A stretch of DNA of 64,000 bases from Eublepharis macularius (taxonomy: Eukaryota > Chordata > Lepidosauria > Squamata > Eublepharidae), in the NCBI RefSeq assembly GCF_028583425.1, contig NC_072801.1, positions 20,108,001 through 20,172,000 on the forward strand. The letters run 5' to 3'. The notes below the pieces were generated by a model. The model ran no database searches. It saw only the letters and a program-made list of their open reading frames with translations, and was not told the DNA's origin. Positions 47,601-58,233 of the stretch are shown piece by piece. Position 1 is the stretch's first letter, and every line of letters begins with the position of its first letter. The position numbers were made by a program, and so were the translations under genes.

Positions 47601-50600
47601 GTGCCCCCATCGATTGAAAAACTGTACCACTTGTACTAAGAAAAATCCCAATTTGGAGGGATCCCCATCGAAGGTGGCTTCCAGCTTCACCCAGCCCATC
47701 GGGAGTTCTTGTCTCGGAGCAGGCGCTGGGTAAAAGTCCATCGGCAGTCTTAGTTGCGCCTGAGGCACAGGAGGAGGTAACTGGAGTCTCGGTCAGGGCA
47801 ACGGTGCTGGCTGTACTGGCGGCGGTTGAACCGGCGGTGCCGGCTGGGGTTGGGCTGGTTGTGCGGGCGGAGGTTGGACCGGCGGTGCTGGAGGAGGTTG
47901 CCGTGGTTGCGCTGTCGGGGTTGGTCTTGGTTGGGCCGGAGGCTGCAGTGGCGGGCGAGCAGGAGGCGGCAGTCTCGGTCTGGCTGGTAACACGGGAGGC
48001 GTTGGCGGTAGCTGTCGAGGTGGAGGAGGTTGGTGTGGTTGAATGGAGATCGGCCGCTGAGGAGGGGGTTGGAGGTGTCGTAGTGGTGCAGGCCGTCCCG
48101 GTTGGTTCGGGGGTGGTACGACGGGCTGGTCCTGGGGCTGCTGCAACGGTATGAGCTGCGGGCGAGGTGAGAGGGGCCGCAGCGGCGAGGGTTGAACAGG
48201 TGGAAGGCCGCGCGGGCTTGCCCCTCCGGGCGTTGTTAATCTGGGAAGCAGCGGCTGGCCTCTGGGCGCTGTTGGACCGTCTCCCGTAGGTTGCCCGACG
48301 GGGACAGTGTCTCGCGGTTGATGAGGGGCTCCCTCCTCGGATGGAGCCGCGTGTGCTCCCGCTTGGTCCGGCCGGACCGTTATAGGAGAAGTAAGAGGGG
48401 GTATCACCGGTGTATCACTTGGCTTTTCTTCCCCTTCCGTAGGCCTCTCAACGGGAGTCTCGTCTGGCGGCGCATCCCCTTCCTGGTTAGGAGGTTCGGT
48501 GGGGGTCTCTCCGGGTGGCTCAACCGGGTCATCCCTTCTCGGTGGAATTTCCTGCTGTGCGGGAAGTTCCTTGGGTTGCTCTCCCGATTCGCCAGGATAG
48601 GTGCCCCCCTCGCCGGTAGGTGACGGCCGCTGCTGGACATCCTCCACCGGATAGGAGATGACACTTTGGAGGGTAGCTATCTGTATCGCCATCTCTTCAG
48701 GAGACAGTCTTTCCCCTGCTCCCATTGCCGAAATTAAATGGATGGCATGAGCCAAACTTTCTTCCATATCCATCAGTTTAGCTTCTAACTGTTGCATTCG
48801 ACTTGGCCCCGGTTGCTCGCTTATGAAACCTTCATTAGTTGCACTCACCGGGGAAAAGGGGCCCCAAGGAGGAGGGTCCCCTTGGACGACTCTCGATCTC
48901 GCGGCTAGAATTCCCTTGGCCATACCCGTCACGGCCGAGATGCTGGTATCCACCGCATAGGTGCGACCTTGTATCTGCTCCCAACTTTGTTCAGGGACCT
49001 CCGTTGGCTCTTTCCACGGAGCAAGTTCGGAGTAATCCCAACTCAGGGCGCCGCGGCGAGACGTGTCCCCCTCCGTCTGCTCGAACGTCCTGTTCCAATA
49101 TCGCCATGGTTGGCTGCTGTCTAGCTCCGGGACGGTTCCTAGGCTTCGGCGCCCTTCCATCGAAACTCGTGGATGGAGTCCACCTGCCCGACGCTCTCTG
49201 GTTTCTCGGGGTCTGGCACCCCACTCCGACGGGGTGGGTACCGAAATCAAGGGGAGAGCGGTCGCTTTCGGCCTTGCCCCGAGGTCGGCTTCGGTCTCGT
49301 CCCGAGTACTGAGTTCGATGAGAGGCGGGGTGGAAGTGGAGGCTCCGGTTCCGTTCCCGGCTGCTCCCAGCTCCTGGGAGTCTTGGGCTTGCACGGGTTG
49401 CACAGGTTGATTGTCGGGAGTCGCATACGGATCAAACAAAGGATCCCTGTCCGGGACAACCTTGGATTCCGCTGGGCCCGACTCAGACATGATTGGTAAC
49501 AAAATGTCAGACTGTGGCTAAATAAGGCACTCACTACAGGGTTCCCTTTAGAAGCAAACACAAGTCCATTGTTTGGAAAAGGAAACTTTACTGCAGACAA
49601 GGTCCATTATAGTCCACTGTCCTGAATAGGAGAATCAGGATGGTACATGATCATTGTTACCAATGAAGAGCAAGCATAAGATACAGAGTAGCAATACCCA
49701 TCTGGATCAGCCTCCCCCCACAGTTCTCAAAACAACATCTCTCAGTCCTGGGAAGCTGCTCTCCTTCAAGGCCAATGCTTGGTGGAACGGTGTTAGACAA
49801 AACAGTCTCCTCCGGTGGGAACGCCGCCTGGGAACTGGTGCACCTGGGAAGAAGACACTCAAACACTAGAAGCATTAGAAAATGGAGTCAGTACAGTTTA
49901 GATATACACTGGACCTGACACCTAGCAAGTTTCTATGGCAAAGTTTGGATTTGAACCTGGAATCCCCCAGATCCTAGGCTGATACTCTAACCGCTACACT
50001 ATGCTGACTCCCTAGGCCACAGTCCAGCCTGAACATGGTTTTCGTATAACCAAGACAGACCATGGGTCCTTCTTGTTCAGTATTGCCTCTGCTCTAACTG
50101 GCAGCTGCTCTCCAGGGTATCGCGCACAGGGAGGTCTTCTCCAACATCTGCCACATGAGATTCTTGAACCTGATATTCCAGGGATTGACCTTCTTCGTGC
50201 AAAGCAGGTCCTCCACCACTGAGCCATGGCCCTTCCCCCTTGAAAATGCACCTCAAAAGCAGGCCACATACCTGCCAGTTCTTTGATGACTTCTTCTCTA
50301 CTCAGGTGGCTGTTATTGCGAGCCTTGTACACAATCTGGAAAGTGCCCTTCTTGGGAGTTTTAAACCACGGCTCAAAGAAGGTCTCCGAATAACGCTTCA
50401 TGTCCTCCAGGAAGGCTTTGCAGGTGCCGGAAACAGGCAACATGCGCAGAATCACTCTGGTTTTCTTCTTCTTGGTGGTGTGCATGTCCTTCAGGATGTG
50501 ATGCACCAACTTTTCGGGTTCTGGAAGAAGAAAGCATATAGTTTTCATCTGCTTAATGGAAAATACAGAGCGACATGGCTAAAAGAAACCAAGGAAATCT

Positions 50601-53600
50601 TAAAAAAAAAAAACCTAAATACAGTCAGCAGCATGCAGTACTTAAAAAGCCAAGAAAGACTGTGAGTAGCAACACTTGTGTATATCAAAAAGGCAGAGGG
50701 AGAGCAATGCACAAAAACATCAACTGTAAAAAATAAAGCTGCCTTGATCCACACCACTGACTGATGTGCAGAGGCAGCCAGAGAGTGGAAGAGAGCAAAC
50801 AATCTCAAGCTTATGCCAGACTGTATGGAAACATTGTGGATGGGGAGCCAGGCTGATCCTGGAACATACTGCAACTTGCATTGCACCAGACTGTACTCCC
50901 CTTGAAAGAGCATGCCACCAAAATACCAAGGTGACAGAGGCAGCTAGAAAAGTGGTTTTTTTTCCAGTTCCAGCTAGAACACCAACTGTGACCATTTCCA
51001 GAAAAAAGGAGGCCTGGTCTAGACTGTCATAAGACACTCCACTTGCTGACTCTTCAGCAGGTTCAGGCTGTAGCAGCTAGCTAAGACATCAAGAAACACG
51101 TGCCATGATGACTGCATTACAGCTGTTCCAGGTAAACCACACTGGCTTTGAGCTTGTTTCCTGGGCTCATGGCAAAGTGCTCATCATAGCATGCAATGCT
51201 CTACAGAGCCTCCTTGCCACACCCTCCTGGAGCTAGAGAGTCTTTTATTCTGAAAGGCCCTCTTTAAAGTTCATTTCTCATCCCAGTTTTTCAAAGTTTT
51301 TACATGTGGATTTGTAATGGGTTTTGGTATTTTACATTGCTGTGAGGTGTGTTGAGCGACATGAAGAATAAGAAAAATAAAAATCTGGGCTCCCCCACAA
51401 CATGTGTAGCTTGATGCCAGCGCACACCGACAGTGCATGTTCTAGGCTTTCCATGACATGCAAACACACCTACACCCAGCGTCCGGATGAAGACCACATT
51501 GTTGGCACCACTCTCCACTGACTGGAAGCGTCTCAGCTTCTGTTCTGTTGAAGCGCGAATCTGATCAACTTCTTTTTTTAGAGCAGCTTCGGCGTCCTCC
51601 TCATCCTCACTTCCTGATACTCTGCTGTCGTCGTGGTCTGTGAACTGTCCACACAAAACACAGCATTGTGCAATGATGAGAGCATTGCTGAAGCTGGTAC
51701 TGTTTGTTAAAATATCTGCATACCTCCTTCTCCATGCAACAGACCCCAAGGGGGTTCACAATACATAATCAGAGAGGCAGCTTCTAAAACAAGAATAGCA
51801 AGCCTATTACATACTGCAAAGCAATGAAAATCACATTTATTAGGAATGATGAAGGCCTCACTGTAAACCAAACAAGCAGCTAAAGTACAATTCAGGAAAA
51901 GACTTTCGGACAAGTCCAGAGGAACATATACAGGCTCATATAAAGAGAGGTGGTCCTTCAGGTAAGTAGGCCTATAAAACACTTCAAAGGTGCAAAATAG
52001 CATCTGAACTTGAACCCAGAAACAAGTCAGTAACCAATGAAGCTAAACCTGGACATTATGGTGAAACTATCTGTGACCCTAATAATAATATCAACTGTGC
52101 TTATATACCGCTTTTCTAGACAGATTAGTGCCCCATTCAGAGTGGTGAACAAGTTAATGTTATTATTATTCCCACAAGACAGCTGGAGAGCTGAGGCTGA
52201 GAGAAGTGGCTTACCTAAGGCCACGTGAGCTCATGGCAGTAGCAGGATTCAAACCAGTGGAGTGCTGATTCACAGCCAAACCACTCAACCACTATAATAA
52301 TAATGATAACATTCAATTTATATATTGCCCTTCAGGATGACTTAACACTCACTCAGAGGGGTTTACAAAGTATGTTATTATTATCCTCACAACAAAACAC
52401 CCTGTGAGGTGGGTGGGGCTGAGAGACTCCTAGAAGCTGTGACTGACCCAAGGTCACCCAGCTGGCTTCAAGCAGAGGAGTGGGGAATCAAACCTGGTTC
52501 TCCAGATTAGAGTCCTGCCGCTTTTACCACTACACCAAGCTGGCTGTGCTATAGCAGCTCTCTACTTCCCACAATAGCCAAGATGAAGCTCCAGAAGGCT
52601 CATAAACAGAGGCACAGAGGTCCAAGTCTCCTCACCCCACAACTGGAATTCAGAGGTATACTACCTCTAAACTTGGTGATCCAATTATGGACTTCCCTAT
52701 AAGTTAGGTAAGAACATAAGAACATAAGAACATAAGCAAAGCCATGTTGGATCAGGCCAGTGGCCCATCCAGTCCAACATTCTGTCACACACAGTGGCTA
52801 GAAATCCAGTGCCATCTAAAGGACTGTCAGTGAGGCCAGGACACCAGAAGCCCTCCCACTGCCTTCCTTCCAGCATCAAGACAACAGAGCACCACCTCCC
52901 CACAAAGAGAATACCATCTATCTCCTGTGGCTAATAGCCACTGATGGACCTCTGCTCCATATATTTGTCCAGTCCCCTCTTGAAGCTGGCAATGCTTGTA
53001 GCTGCCGCCACCTCCTGTGGCAACGAATTCCATGTGTTTATCACCCTTTGTGTAAAGTAGTATTTTCTTCTATCTGTTCTAACCCGACTGCTCAATAATT
53101 TCATAGAGTGCCCACGAGTTCTTGTATTGTGAGAAAGGGAGAAAAACACATCTTTCTCTACCTTCTCTAACCCGTGCATTATCTTGTAAACCTCTATCAT
53201 GTCTCCCCTCAGTCGTCTTTTCTCCAGGCTAAAGAGCCCCAAGCGCCTCAATCTTTCCTCATAGGGAAAGTGTTCCAACCCTTTAATCATTTTAGTTGCC
53301 CTTCTCTGTACTTTTTCCAGTGCTATGATATCTTTTTTAAGGTGTGGCGACCAGAACTGTACACAGTACTCCAAATGAGGCCTCACCATCGATTTATACA
53401 GAGGCATTATGATACTGGCTGATTTGTTTTCAATCCCTTTCCTAATAACCCCTAGCATAGCATTAGCTTTTTTTATGGCAGTCACACACTGCGCTGACGT
53501 TTTTAGTGAGTTATCTATCATGACTCCAAGATCTCTCTCTTGGTCAGTCTCCGCCAGTTCAGACCCCATCAACTTGTATTTATATTTTGGATTTTTGGTT

Positions 53601-54901
53601 CCAATGTGCATTACTTTGCACTTGGCTACATTGAACCTCATTTGCCACATGGATGCCCACTCTTCTAGCCTCGACAGATCCCTTTGGAGTGCCTCACAAT
53701 CCTCTCTGGCTTTCACCACCCTGAACAATTTCGTGTCATCTGCAAATTTAGCCACTTCACTGCTTAATCCCAATTCCAAATCATTAATAAACAAGTTAAA
53801 AAGCATTGGACCCAATACCGACCCCTGTGGCACCCCACTGCTCACCACCCTCCACTGTGAGAAGTGCCCGTTTATACTCACTCTGTGTTTCCTATTAATT
53901 AGCCAGTTTTCGATCCACAAGAGGACTTGGCTCCTTATCCCATAGCTAGGTAAGTTAGGTAAGAACTCCATGCCACACTTGTGGCCTTCCCATAGGCACC
54001 TGGTTGACCGCTGTGGGAAATCCAATCCACTGAACCATATACACCCTTTCTTCTGTTATTAGCTATGACAGCCAAATGGATCCTCCATGATCAGTGGCAG
54101 TACATCTTTATTATTTACATTATTTATAGATCAAGATGTGTAGCCATGTTAATCTGTCTGTAGCAGAACAAAAGAGCAACGGTTCAGTAGCACCTATAAG
54201 ACTGACAAAATTTGTGGTAGGATATGCTCTTTCGTGAGTCACAGCTCTTTTACATTATTTATAGTCCGCCTTTCTCACTGAGACTCAAGGCAGATTCATG
54301 TAGTGTGAGTATGATCTACAGCTGGACCAACCAATTAACAATAAAAATGGGTTTGGATTATTGAAAATTTGAAGGCAAGCCGAACAGCCATTTGCACTGC
54401 TTGGACAGCCAGCCTGTTGGAAACCAGGATGTAGGACGAGATGGACCCTTTGGCCTGACGCAGCCCGATTCTTCTGCAGCAGCAGGGCTATGGAAACGAA
54501 ACCGAATTTCCACGTCCAGAAGAAGCGCGCCGCATTAGGCTGGCCTGATCCAGGAAAGCTCCTTGGAGAATTAGCTCCGGTAGCTAAACCGAACCTCCAC
54601 GCTCAGGAGCAGTGTACCTCAACAGGAAAGCCGGAGGGCTTTTCCCTTTCAGGCACCTGGTCGGCCGCTGCCTTTGTCCTGTCCTCACCTGCTCGGGCCC
54701 GTAGAGCTGTTCTCCGTACTCGCCCAGCAGGCTGTAGGCTTCGGCCACGCACTTGCGCTCGTTCATGTTACAGGTGATGAGGATGCCGCACATGCCCGCC
54801 TCCAGCTGGCGCGCCCCGCTCGGCCGGGCCCGCTTGGCCGCTTGCACGTACTGAGCTTTGGGCCGCCGCTTACGAGACGCCGCCGCCTCTAGGGTAGCCA
54901 T
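41656..54901 (-). CDS. THUMPD1: THUMPD1, THUMP-domain tRNA acetylation adaptor
   Basis: Minus-strand gene of four coding exons: 54689-54901, 51470-51644, 50272-50520 and 41656-41945. They join in frame to 308 residues (human about 353, the difference lying mainly in the poorly conserved C-terminal tail). Exon 1 has a basic start and the conserved GILITCNMNERKC block. Exon 2 has the acidic EDEEDAEAALKKEV stretch and FQSVESGANNVVFIRT. Exon 3 opens the THUMP domain (KKKKTRVILRMLP), which ends in exon 4 with CCLSVVKDY and FRKYNLQEVVK. The family binds tRNA and serves NAT10 in N4-acetylcytidine formation at position 12 of tRNA-Ser and tRNA-Leu. The ATG at 54901 has a strong context (GCCATGG). Two in-frame ATGs at 54964 and 54961 would add 21 or 20 residues but have weaker context. 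Intron 1 holds a CR1 LINE; intron 3 (over 8 kb) holds a chromovirus in the sense direction. Confidence 0.96.
41968..42176 (-). repeat. tRNA-derived SINE (Sauria type)
   Basis: Reverse copy from 'aaaatttatttatatcccac' to 'accactacaccacgctggct'. It begins about 20 bp from the acceptor of the last THUMPD1 exon. Confidence 0.8.
42248..42530 (+). repeat. purine-rich low-complexity tract
   Basis: About 280 bp dominated by G and A on the plus strand, hence polypyrimidine on the THUMPD1 sense strand, inside its intron 3. Long open frames here are by-products of the composition. Confidence 0.8.
42919..43334 (-). repeat. 3' LTR of the chromovirus
   Basis: 416 bp, TGTCAG…CTGACA, same sequence as the other LTR. 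The outer flank is CCTAG (42914-42918), matching the other side of the element. Confidence 0.95.
43346..46794 (-). other. chromovirus fossil: pol (protease, RT, RNase H, integrase, chromodomain)
   Basis: Recognisable blocks in order: aspartic protease (LIDSGCSRDIIAP), RT fingers and palm (KLDLKDAYFHVRI, YLDDVLIYSD), RNase H (VQVDASDTAIGGVLL, WTDHKNLEAL), integrase zinc finger and core (CPVCLSAK, SMDFITDLP, VISDRGGQFVANFW), and a C-terminal chromodomain (YLIRWKDFDSGYDEW). Closely like the pol of vertebrate gypsy chromoviruses. Confidence 0.93.
46790..49490 (-). other. chromovirus fossil: proline-rich region and gag
   Basis: The first part is a long acidic, then extremely proline-rich segment. 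It is followed by a retrotransposon capsid-like region (YVGLYNVGAPELDTL, CPRCEESTKIILFKQGL) and one CCHC zinc knuckle near 47.05 kb. The capsid–knuckle part resembles the gag from which vertebrate PEG10/RTL genes descend. Treated as part of the fossil element, not as a host gene. Confidence 0.85.
49505..49920 (-). repeat. 5' LTR of the chromovirus
   Basis: 416 bp, TGTCAG…CTGACA, matching the copy at 42919-43334 with no difference seen by eye. It is the 5' LTR because the coding parts read on the minus strand. The outer flank is CCTAG (49921-49925). Confidence 0.95.
50085..50232 (-). repeat. tRNA-derived SINE, 'GTCCCAGGTTCAG' type
   Basis: Reverse copy: 'gcagctgctctccagggt', 'ttccagggattgacc' and 'ccaccactgagccatggccc'. 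THUMPD1 intron 3, about 40 bp from exon 3. Confidence 0.65.
52085..52297 (-). repeat. tRNA-derived SINE (Sauria type)
   Basis: Reverse copy: 'gcttatataccgcttttcta' at the 3' side, 'gtagcaggattcaaaccagt' and 'aaaccactcaaccactataa' at the tRNA side. It abuts the next SINE. Confidence 0.75.
52298..52553 (-). repeat. tRNA-derived SINE, 'GAGAGCCAGTTTGGTGTAG' subfamily
   Basis: Reverse copy from 'acattcaatttatatattgc' to 'ccactacaccaagctggctg', head-to-tail with the SINE at 52085-52297. THUMPD1 intron 1. Confidence 0.85.
52716..53950 (-). mobile_element. CR1-clade LINE, 5'-truncated, open RT frame
   Basis: The minus strand carries the reverse transcriptase C-terminal half (SSGVPQGSVLGPMLFNLFIND, KFADDTKLF) and the CR1/L2-type tail (FSLEKRRLRGDMIEVYKIM, VINTWNSLPQEV). 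It is open through to a stop near 52931. The 3' end has the 8-bp repeat AAGAACAT typical of squamate CR1 (near 52711-52735 on the plus strand). Both ends carry the direct repeat TAAGTTAGGTAAGAAC (52700-52715 and 53951-53966), a likely target-site duplication. Sits in THUMPD1 intron 1. Confidence 0.9.
54129..54250 (+). repeat. half copy of a related interspersed repeat
   Basis: Contains 'gtagccatgttaatctgtct', 'cagtagcacctataagac' and 'gctctttcgtgagtcacagc', a well-known reptile repeat arm. THUMPD1 intron 1. Confidence 0.65.
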
Positions 54902-55260
54902 GGCAGCCGAAGGGCCACGAACCACGCGCTGCCCACGTCCCGGCCGCAGGTCTGGTGACATCATCTAGACGCGCCGTAGGAGCAGGCATAGAGATCAGTG
55001 ATGGGAAGGCTAGAGTAGGCACTTCCGGTCAAAAACCGAACGTGTTTCCATTAAAAAGGTATGGGACTTTTATCAGAGTGACATGAGCTAGATGAGCACA
55101 GCCGTCTGTGATTAACCGGAAGTTAATGAAACGAAGAGCCCTATCTCTATGACAACACTAACAGCCACTTTTCGCCCGACCTGCGGCTTCTTAGTGTTTT
55201 CCGCAGGGTCCTAAACCCGGATCATACTACCCAGGTACTCCTCAGGGTCCTAAACTGCGT
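54902..55260 (-). promoter_or_regulatory. CpG-rich THUMPD1 promoter region with two facing ETS motifs
   Basis: CpG density is high from about 54660 to 55000, across THUMPD1 exon 1 and just upstream. Two perfect ETS/GABP-type motifs face each other: ACTTCCGGT at 55021-55029 and ACCGGAAGT at 55115-55123. No TATA box is evident, as expected for a housekeeping gene. The next gene on the other side, ACSM3, points the opposite way, so shared regulation is possible but not shown. Confidence 0.6.
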
Positions 55261-55849
55261 GTATTTCTGGCTCGGTTCCCAAAAGCAGTATAAAGGGTGC
55301 CAAACGAACCAACTAACGCGTTTAAGCGACCCAGGATTCCAGGAAACAAAACCAGCTATAGGCCAATTTGGAGCGCAGCTGCACAGACTGAGCATTCTGA
55401 TACAAAGCTGGATTATTCTCGAGTGTAAGCGCCTTGTGGGCAGGGACTTGCTTCTTCCCCCCACCCATGGAATCCATGCACGCTTATGACACTGTATTAT
55501 CATTTATTGCTTCTTTTTTCCTCCCAGTTTGGTTGCAGAGACAAGTTTATAAAGCAGTATATTATGATTGCATATTATTACATACTATACATGCTTTAAG
55601 ATTAGTGTATGTATATATTGCTAATAACAAGGGTAAAAAGCACCCCCTTGACAAAGCCGGTTATGGAATTCCAGTCCCAAATGCAATTGGATCCTATAAG
55701 GATAAATTACAAGTCTAGATCCAGATCTTTTTGTCCTTTTCAAGTTTTTCATTTTCTCACCAGCAGCTGCAAGAGGGGTGGTGATTATCTGCTAATTTTC
55801 TAGAGTCTCCCTTCCCAGGCAGGCCAACGAGGCGGAGTGGGCGTGACTT

Positions 55850-55964
55850 GGCCAGGAGCCCTCGCCCTTCCTCACTGTGCAATTCGGGTCTCCTGGGAGA
55901 GTCGGAGGCAAAGTGTGGGGGAACCACACAGAGTCTGCAGAGCTTAGGACTTGGAACCCTTCAC
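55850..55964 (+). other. candidate 5' noncoding exon of ACSM3
   Basis: A non-repetitive, GC-richer segment stands out from its AT-rich surroundings and ends at a strong donor (CAC then gtgagt, gt at 55965-55966). The first coding exon of ACSM3 begins with an acceptor about 6 kb downstream and needs an upstream noncoding exon. The 5' edge is a guess; RNA evidence is lacking. Confidence 0.25.
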
Positions 55965-56235
55965 GTGAGTCTTTCCTTTGAGTAAATGTTTGGTTATCGT
56001 TGTGCGCTTGAGGCAAGGCATCAGAATAAGGAGGCAGCAGAGTTGCAAACAGAGGGACAGTTTAATAAGTCTGTTCTTTTCTCTGTGTGGAGCGGTAGTA
56101 ACACAACAACTGCCCTGTTTCTGTTTTTTGGACTAACTGTACAAGGATAATCAGGACAGTCTGTTTAAAGCTTTATAGGTCAAAACCAGAATCTTGATTT
56201 GGGCTTGAAAACTGGTAACCAACACAGACATTTAT

Positions 56236-56690
56236 TTCAGATAGCAAACTCAAACATATACACAAAACACGTAATTACATATTATGATAATCCAAATGAT
56301 ATCTCTACATTCATCCACAACTTCAAGCATCAATAATCATCTGGATCATATATGAATCTAAAGACAACGTATGTATTCTATAGGAGAGAAATGTAATAAA
56401 TAAACTTCTATATTAAATCAAACTGTCATTAATTAAATCATATACCTATATAGAACCTCCCCATGTATATTCCAAATTTCCTACTTCTATTTAAACATCT
56501 TTTCATTTATCATCATATTTAATAATAGTTGTTCTTAACTATTCTTAGTTTTCAGCTACATAATAAAAAATATTTTCCATTTTTCTTGGAATTCTCGGAT
56601 TGGCCTATTGTGTATATAAGATGTTAATTTTGCCATTGACGCATATTCATATAGCTTATTCTTCCATTCTGTCAGATCTGTACATCAATC
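56236..56690 (-). mobile_element. L1-like LINE ORF2 C-terminal fragment with 3' UTR
   Basis: Minus-strand codons 56684-56556 read LTEWKNKLYEYASMAKL…IREFQEKWKIFFIM then stop, the usual end of a vertebrate L1 ORF2. The AT-rich 56236-56555 stretch would be its 3' UTR. Upstream coding is degraded. Confidence 0.65.
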
Positions 56691-57057
56691 AGATGCAACG
56701 GTCACCATATATTTAAATAATTTGTGACGTATTTTTGTAATATTACTTGGTACAATATTTGATCACATATTTGGGGGTTCATCACAAACTTACCAACACA
56801 TAAATTTTCAAAGTGAGTGTGCCTAATCAAAAGGCAGGTATGATTCTGTACAAGGGGAATTGTCTCCAGCCGGTGCAGAGTTCATTACAGTAATTTAACA
56901 TTCCAAAGATTTTGTACAGGGAAGATCAATGCCACATTAAAATTAACTTCTTTCCTAGATGGTGCGGTAAACATTTGTCTCTACAAAAGTGGCAAGCTAG
57001 CCTTCCTATCTCTGGTTAGATCTGCTTGCAACAAACAAATGAGAGTTACGGCAATCG

Positions 57058-57967
57058 GCTAGAAAAACCGGAATCGCCACCGTAACTGACTAACAAGTTT
57101 AAGGCTGTATATACAAGAATTAATGCAATATCATATAACATACAAAACCCATTCAGTTATATTAATTCAGCTTTGCATCCAATTCCAGAGTCACAATTCA
57201 GCATGAACAATATAAATATTTGAGCATAATAAATACTCTTAATGGAGATAAAAACACTATAAATAAGCACTATCCATTGGCATGAAGTATAAATGACAGG
57301 TAAGCCCAAGAGTCCAGTAAAGTGATAAAAGTGCAACTTTTTTTCTTTTCTTGCTTTTAAGGGAGGAGAAGACATTTTTCAATCCAAAGGCATTCATACA
57401 TACAACAGGGTGTCCAAAGACTCTTACCCTTAGTGTAGGGTAAGAGGGGAGAGCAAAATTGGACTGCTATCCTAGGGGATCAATCTGAATTGGACCCCCA
57501 TCATACTCTATGGAAACTGCATTCTGCCTTTGGATTGGAGACGCTTCATTGGAGTCTCTTTGGAATTGGCATGTTCTTGAAAAAGAATTTTTTGGGGAGC
57601 CAGGGGATGAATTAAACTAGCTCCTTGTGAAATGGAGCGGTGGAAAACATCTTCTCCCTTAAAAGCAAGAAAAGAAAAAAAGTTGCACTTTAATCACTTT
57701 ATGGGACTCTCGGATTTACTTATCATTTGTACTTCATGCCAATGGATGGTGCTTATTTATAGCGCTTTGGATCTCCAATAAGAGTATTTATTATGCTCAA
57801 ATATTTATATTGTTCATGCTGAATTGTGACTCTGGAATTGGATACAAAGCTGAATTAATATAATTGAATGGTTTTTGTATGTTATAAGCTGTTGCATTAA
57901 TTCTTGTACATACAGCCTTAAACTTAACTAGTTAGTTATGGTGGGGATTCTGGTTTTTCTAGATCTG
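57058..57967. repeat. large inverted repeat, arms of about 320 bp
   Basis: The left arm 57058-57378 and right arm 57641-57967 are imperfect reverse complements along their whole length (for example tctttttttcaacgtgaaa-type core next to 'cttttcttgcttttaaggg'). A spacer of about 260 bp separates them. No terminal duplication identified. Intergenic, between THUMPD1 and ACSM3. Confidence 0.75.
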
Positions 57968-58233
57968 TTTGAAAGAAAGCACCCCCAGCCTACCTTAGCA
58001 AATAGTAATCTGGAGGACTGGCATGTAAGTAGATTCACTGGGCCAGGAAGAAAATAGAATCAGAATAATTGATCTGCTGAGCCACAGTTGTGGCCTCAGT
58101 AACTGACAAAAAGTTTGGAGTGTTTTGCACAGTCCGTGACATATAACCTGGTTTACCCCCTCATGGTTACTGGACAACGCTGCGTTAAGAGAATGAGCCA
58201 AGAGAACTTTGACTGGATTGTTTATAAATGACT

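Larger units (their letters stand above)
42919..49920 (-). mobile_element. Ty3/gypsy chromovirus (sushi-like) LTR retrotransposon, nearly whole fossil
   Basis: A 7.0-kb element in THUMPD1 intron 3, same direction as the gene. Two 416-bp LTRs begin TGTCAG and end CTGACA and look identical by eye. A 5-bp target duplication CCTAG flanks it (42914-42918 and 49921-49925). A purine-rich tract precedes the 3' LTR (43335-43347 read on the minus strand). Parts in transcriptional order: proline-rich region, gag capsid plus CCHC knuckle (CLQCGQAGHFAAQC), protease (ALIDSGCSRD), reverse transcriptase (YLDDVLIYS), RNase H, integrase, and a C-terminal chromodomain. The chromodomain and the gag type point to the vertebrate sushi lineage of chromoviruses. 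It appears to have about two breaks and otherwise looks whole. Identical LTRs imply a very recent insertion. It sits inside an older SINE. Confidence 0.95.
42885..50016 (-). repeat. tRNA-derived SINE split by the chromovirus
   Basis: The left piece, about 42885-42918 (ending in a form of the common 'ccaaggtcacccagc' stretch), and the right piece 49926-50016 (…ttgaacctgg…ctaaccgctacactatgctg) together read as one minus-strand Sauria-type SINE. The junction is the CCTAG duplication. Only these two ends belong to the SINE; the middle is the LTR element. Confidence 0.75.

Noticed and set aside
47804-48154. 116-codon Val/Ala/Glu-rich plus-strand frame
   Set aside because: Antisense shadow of the proline-rich part of the chromovirus.
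53409-53945. 178-codon plus-strand open frame
   Set aside because: Antisense shadow of the CR1 reverse-transcriptase frame.
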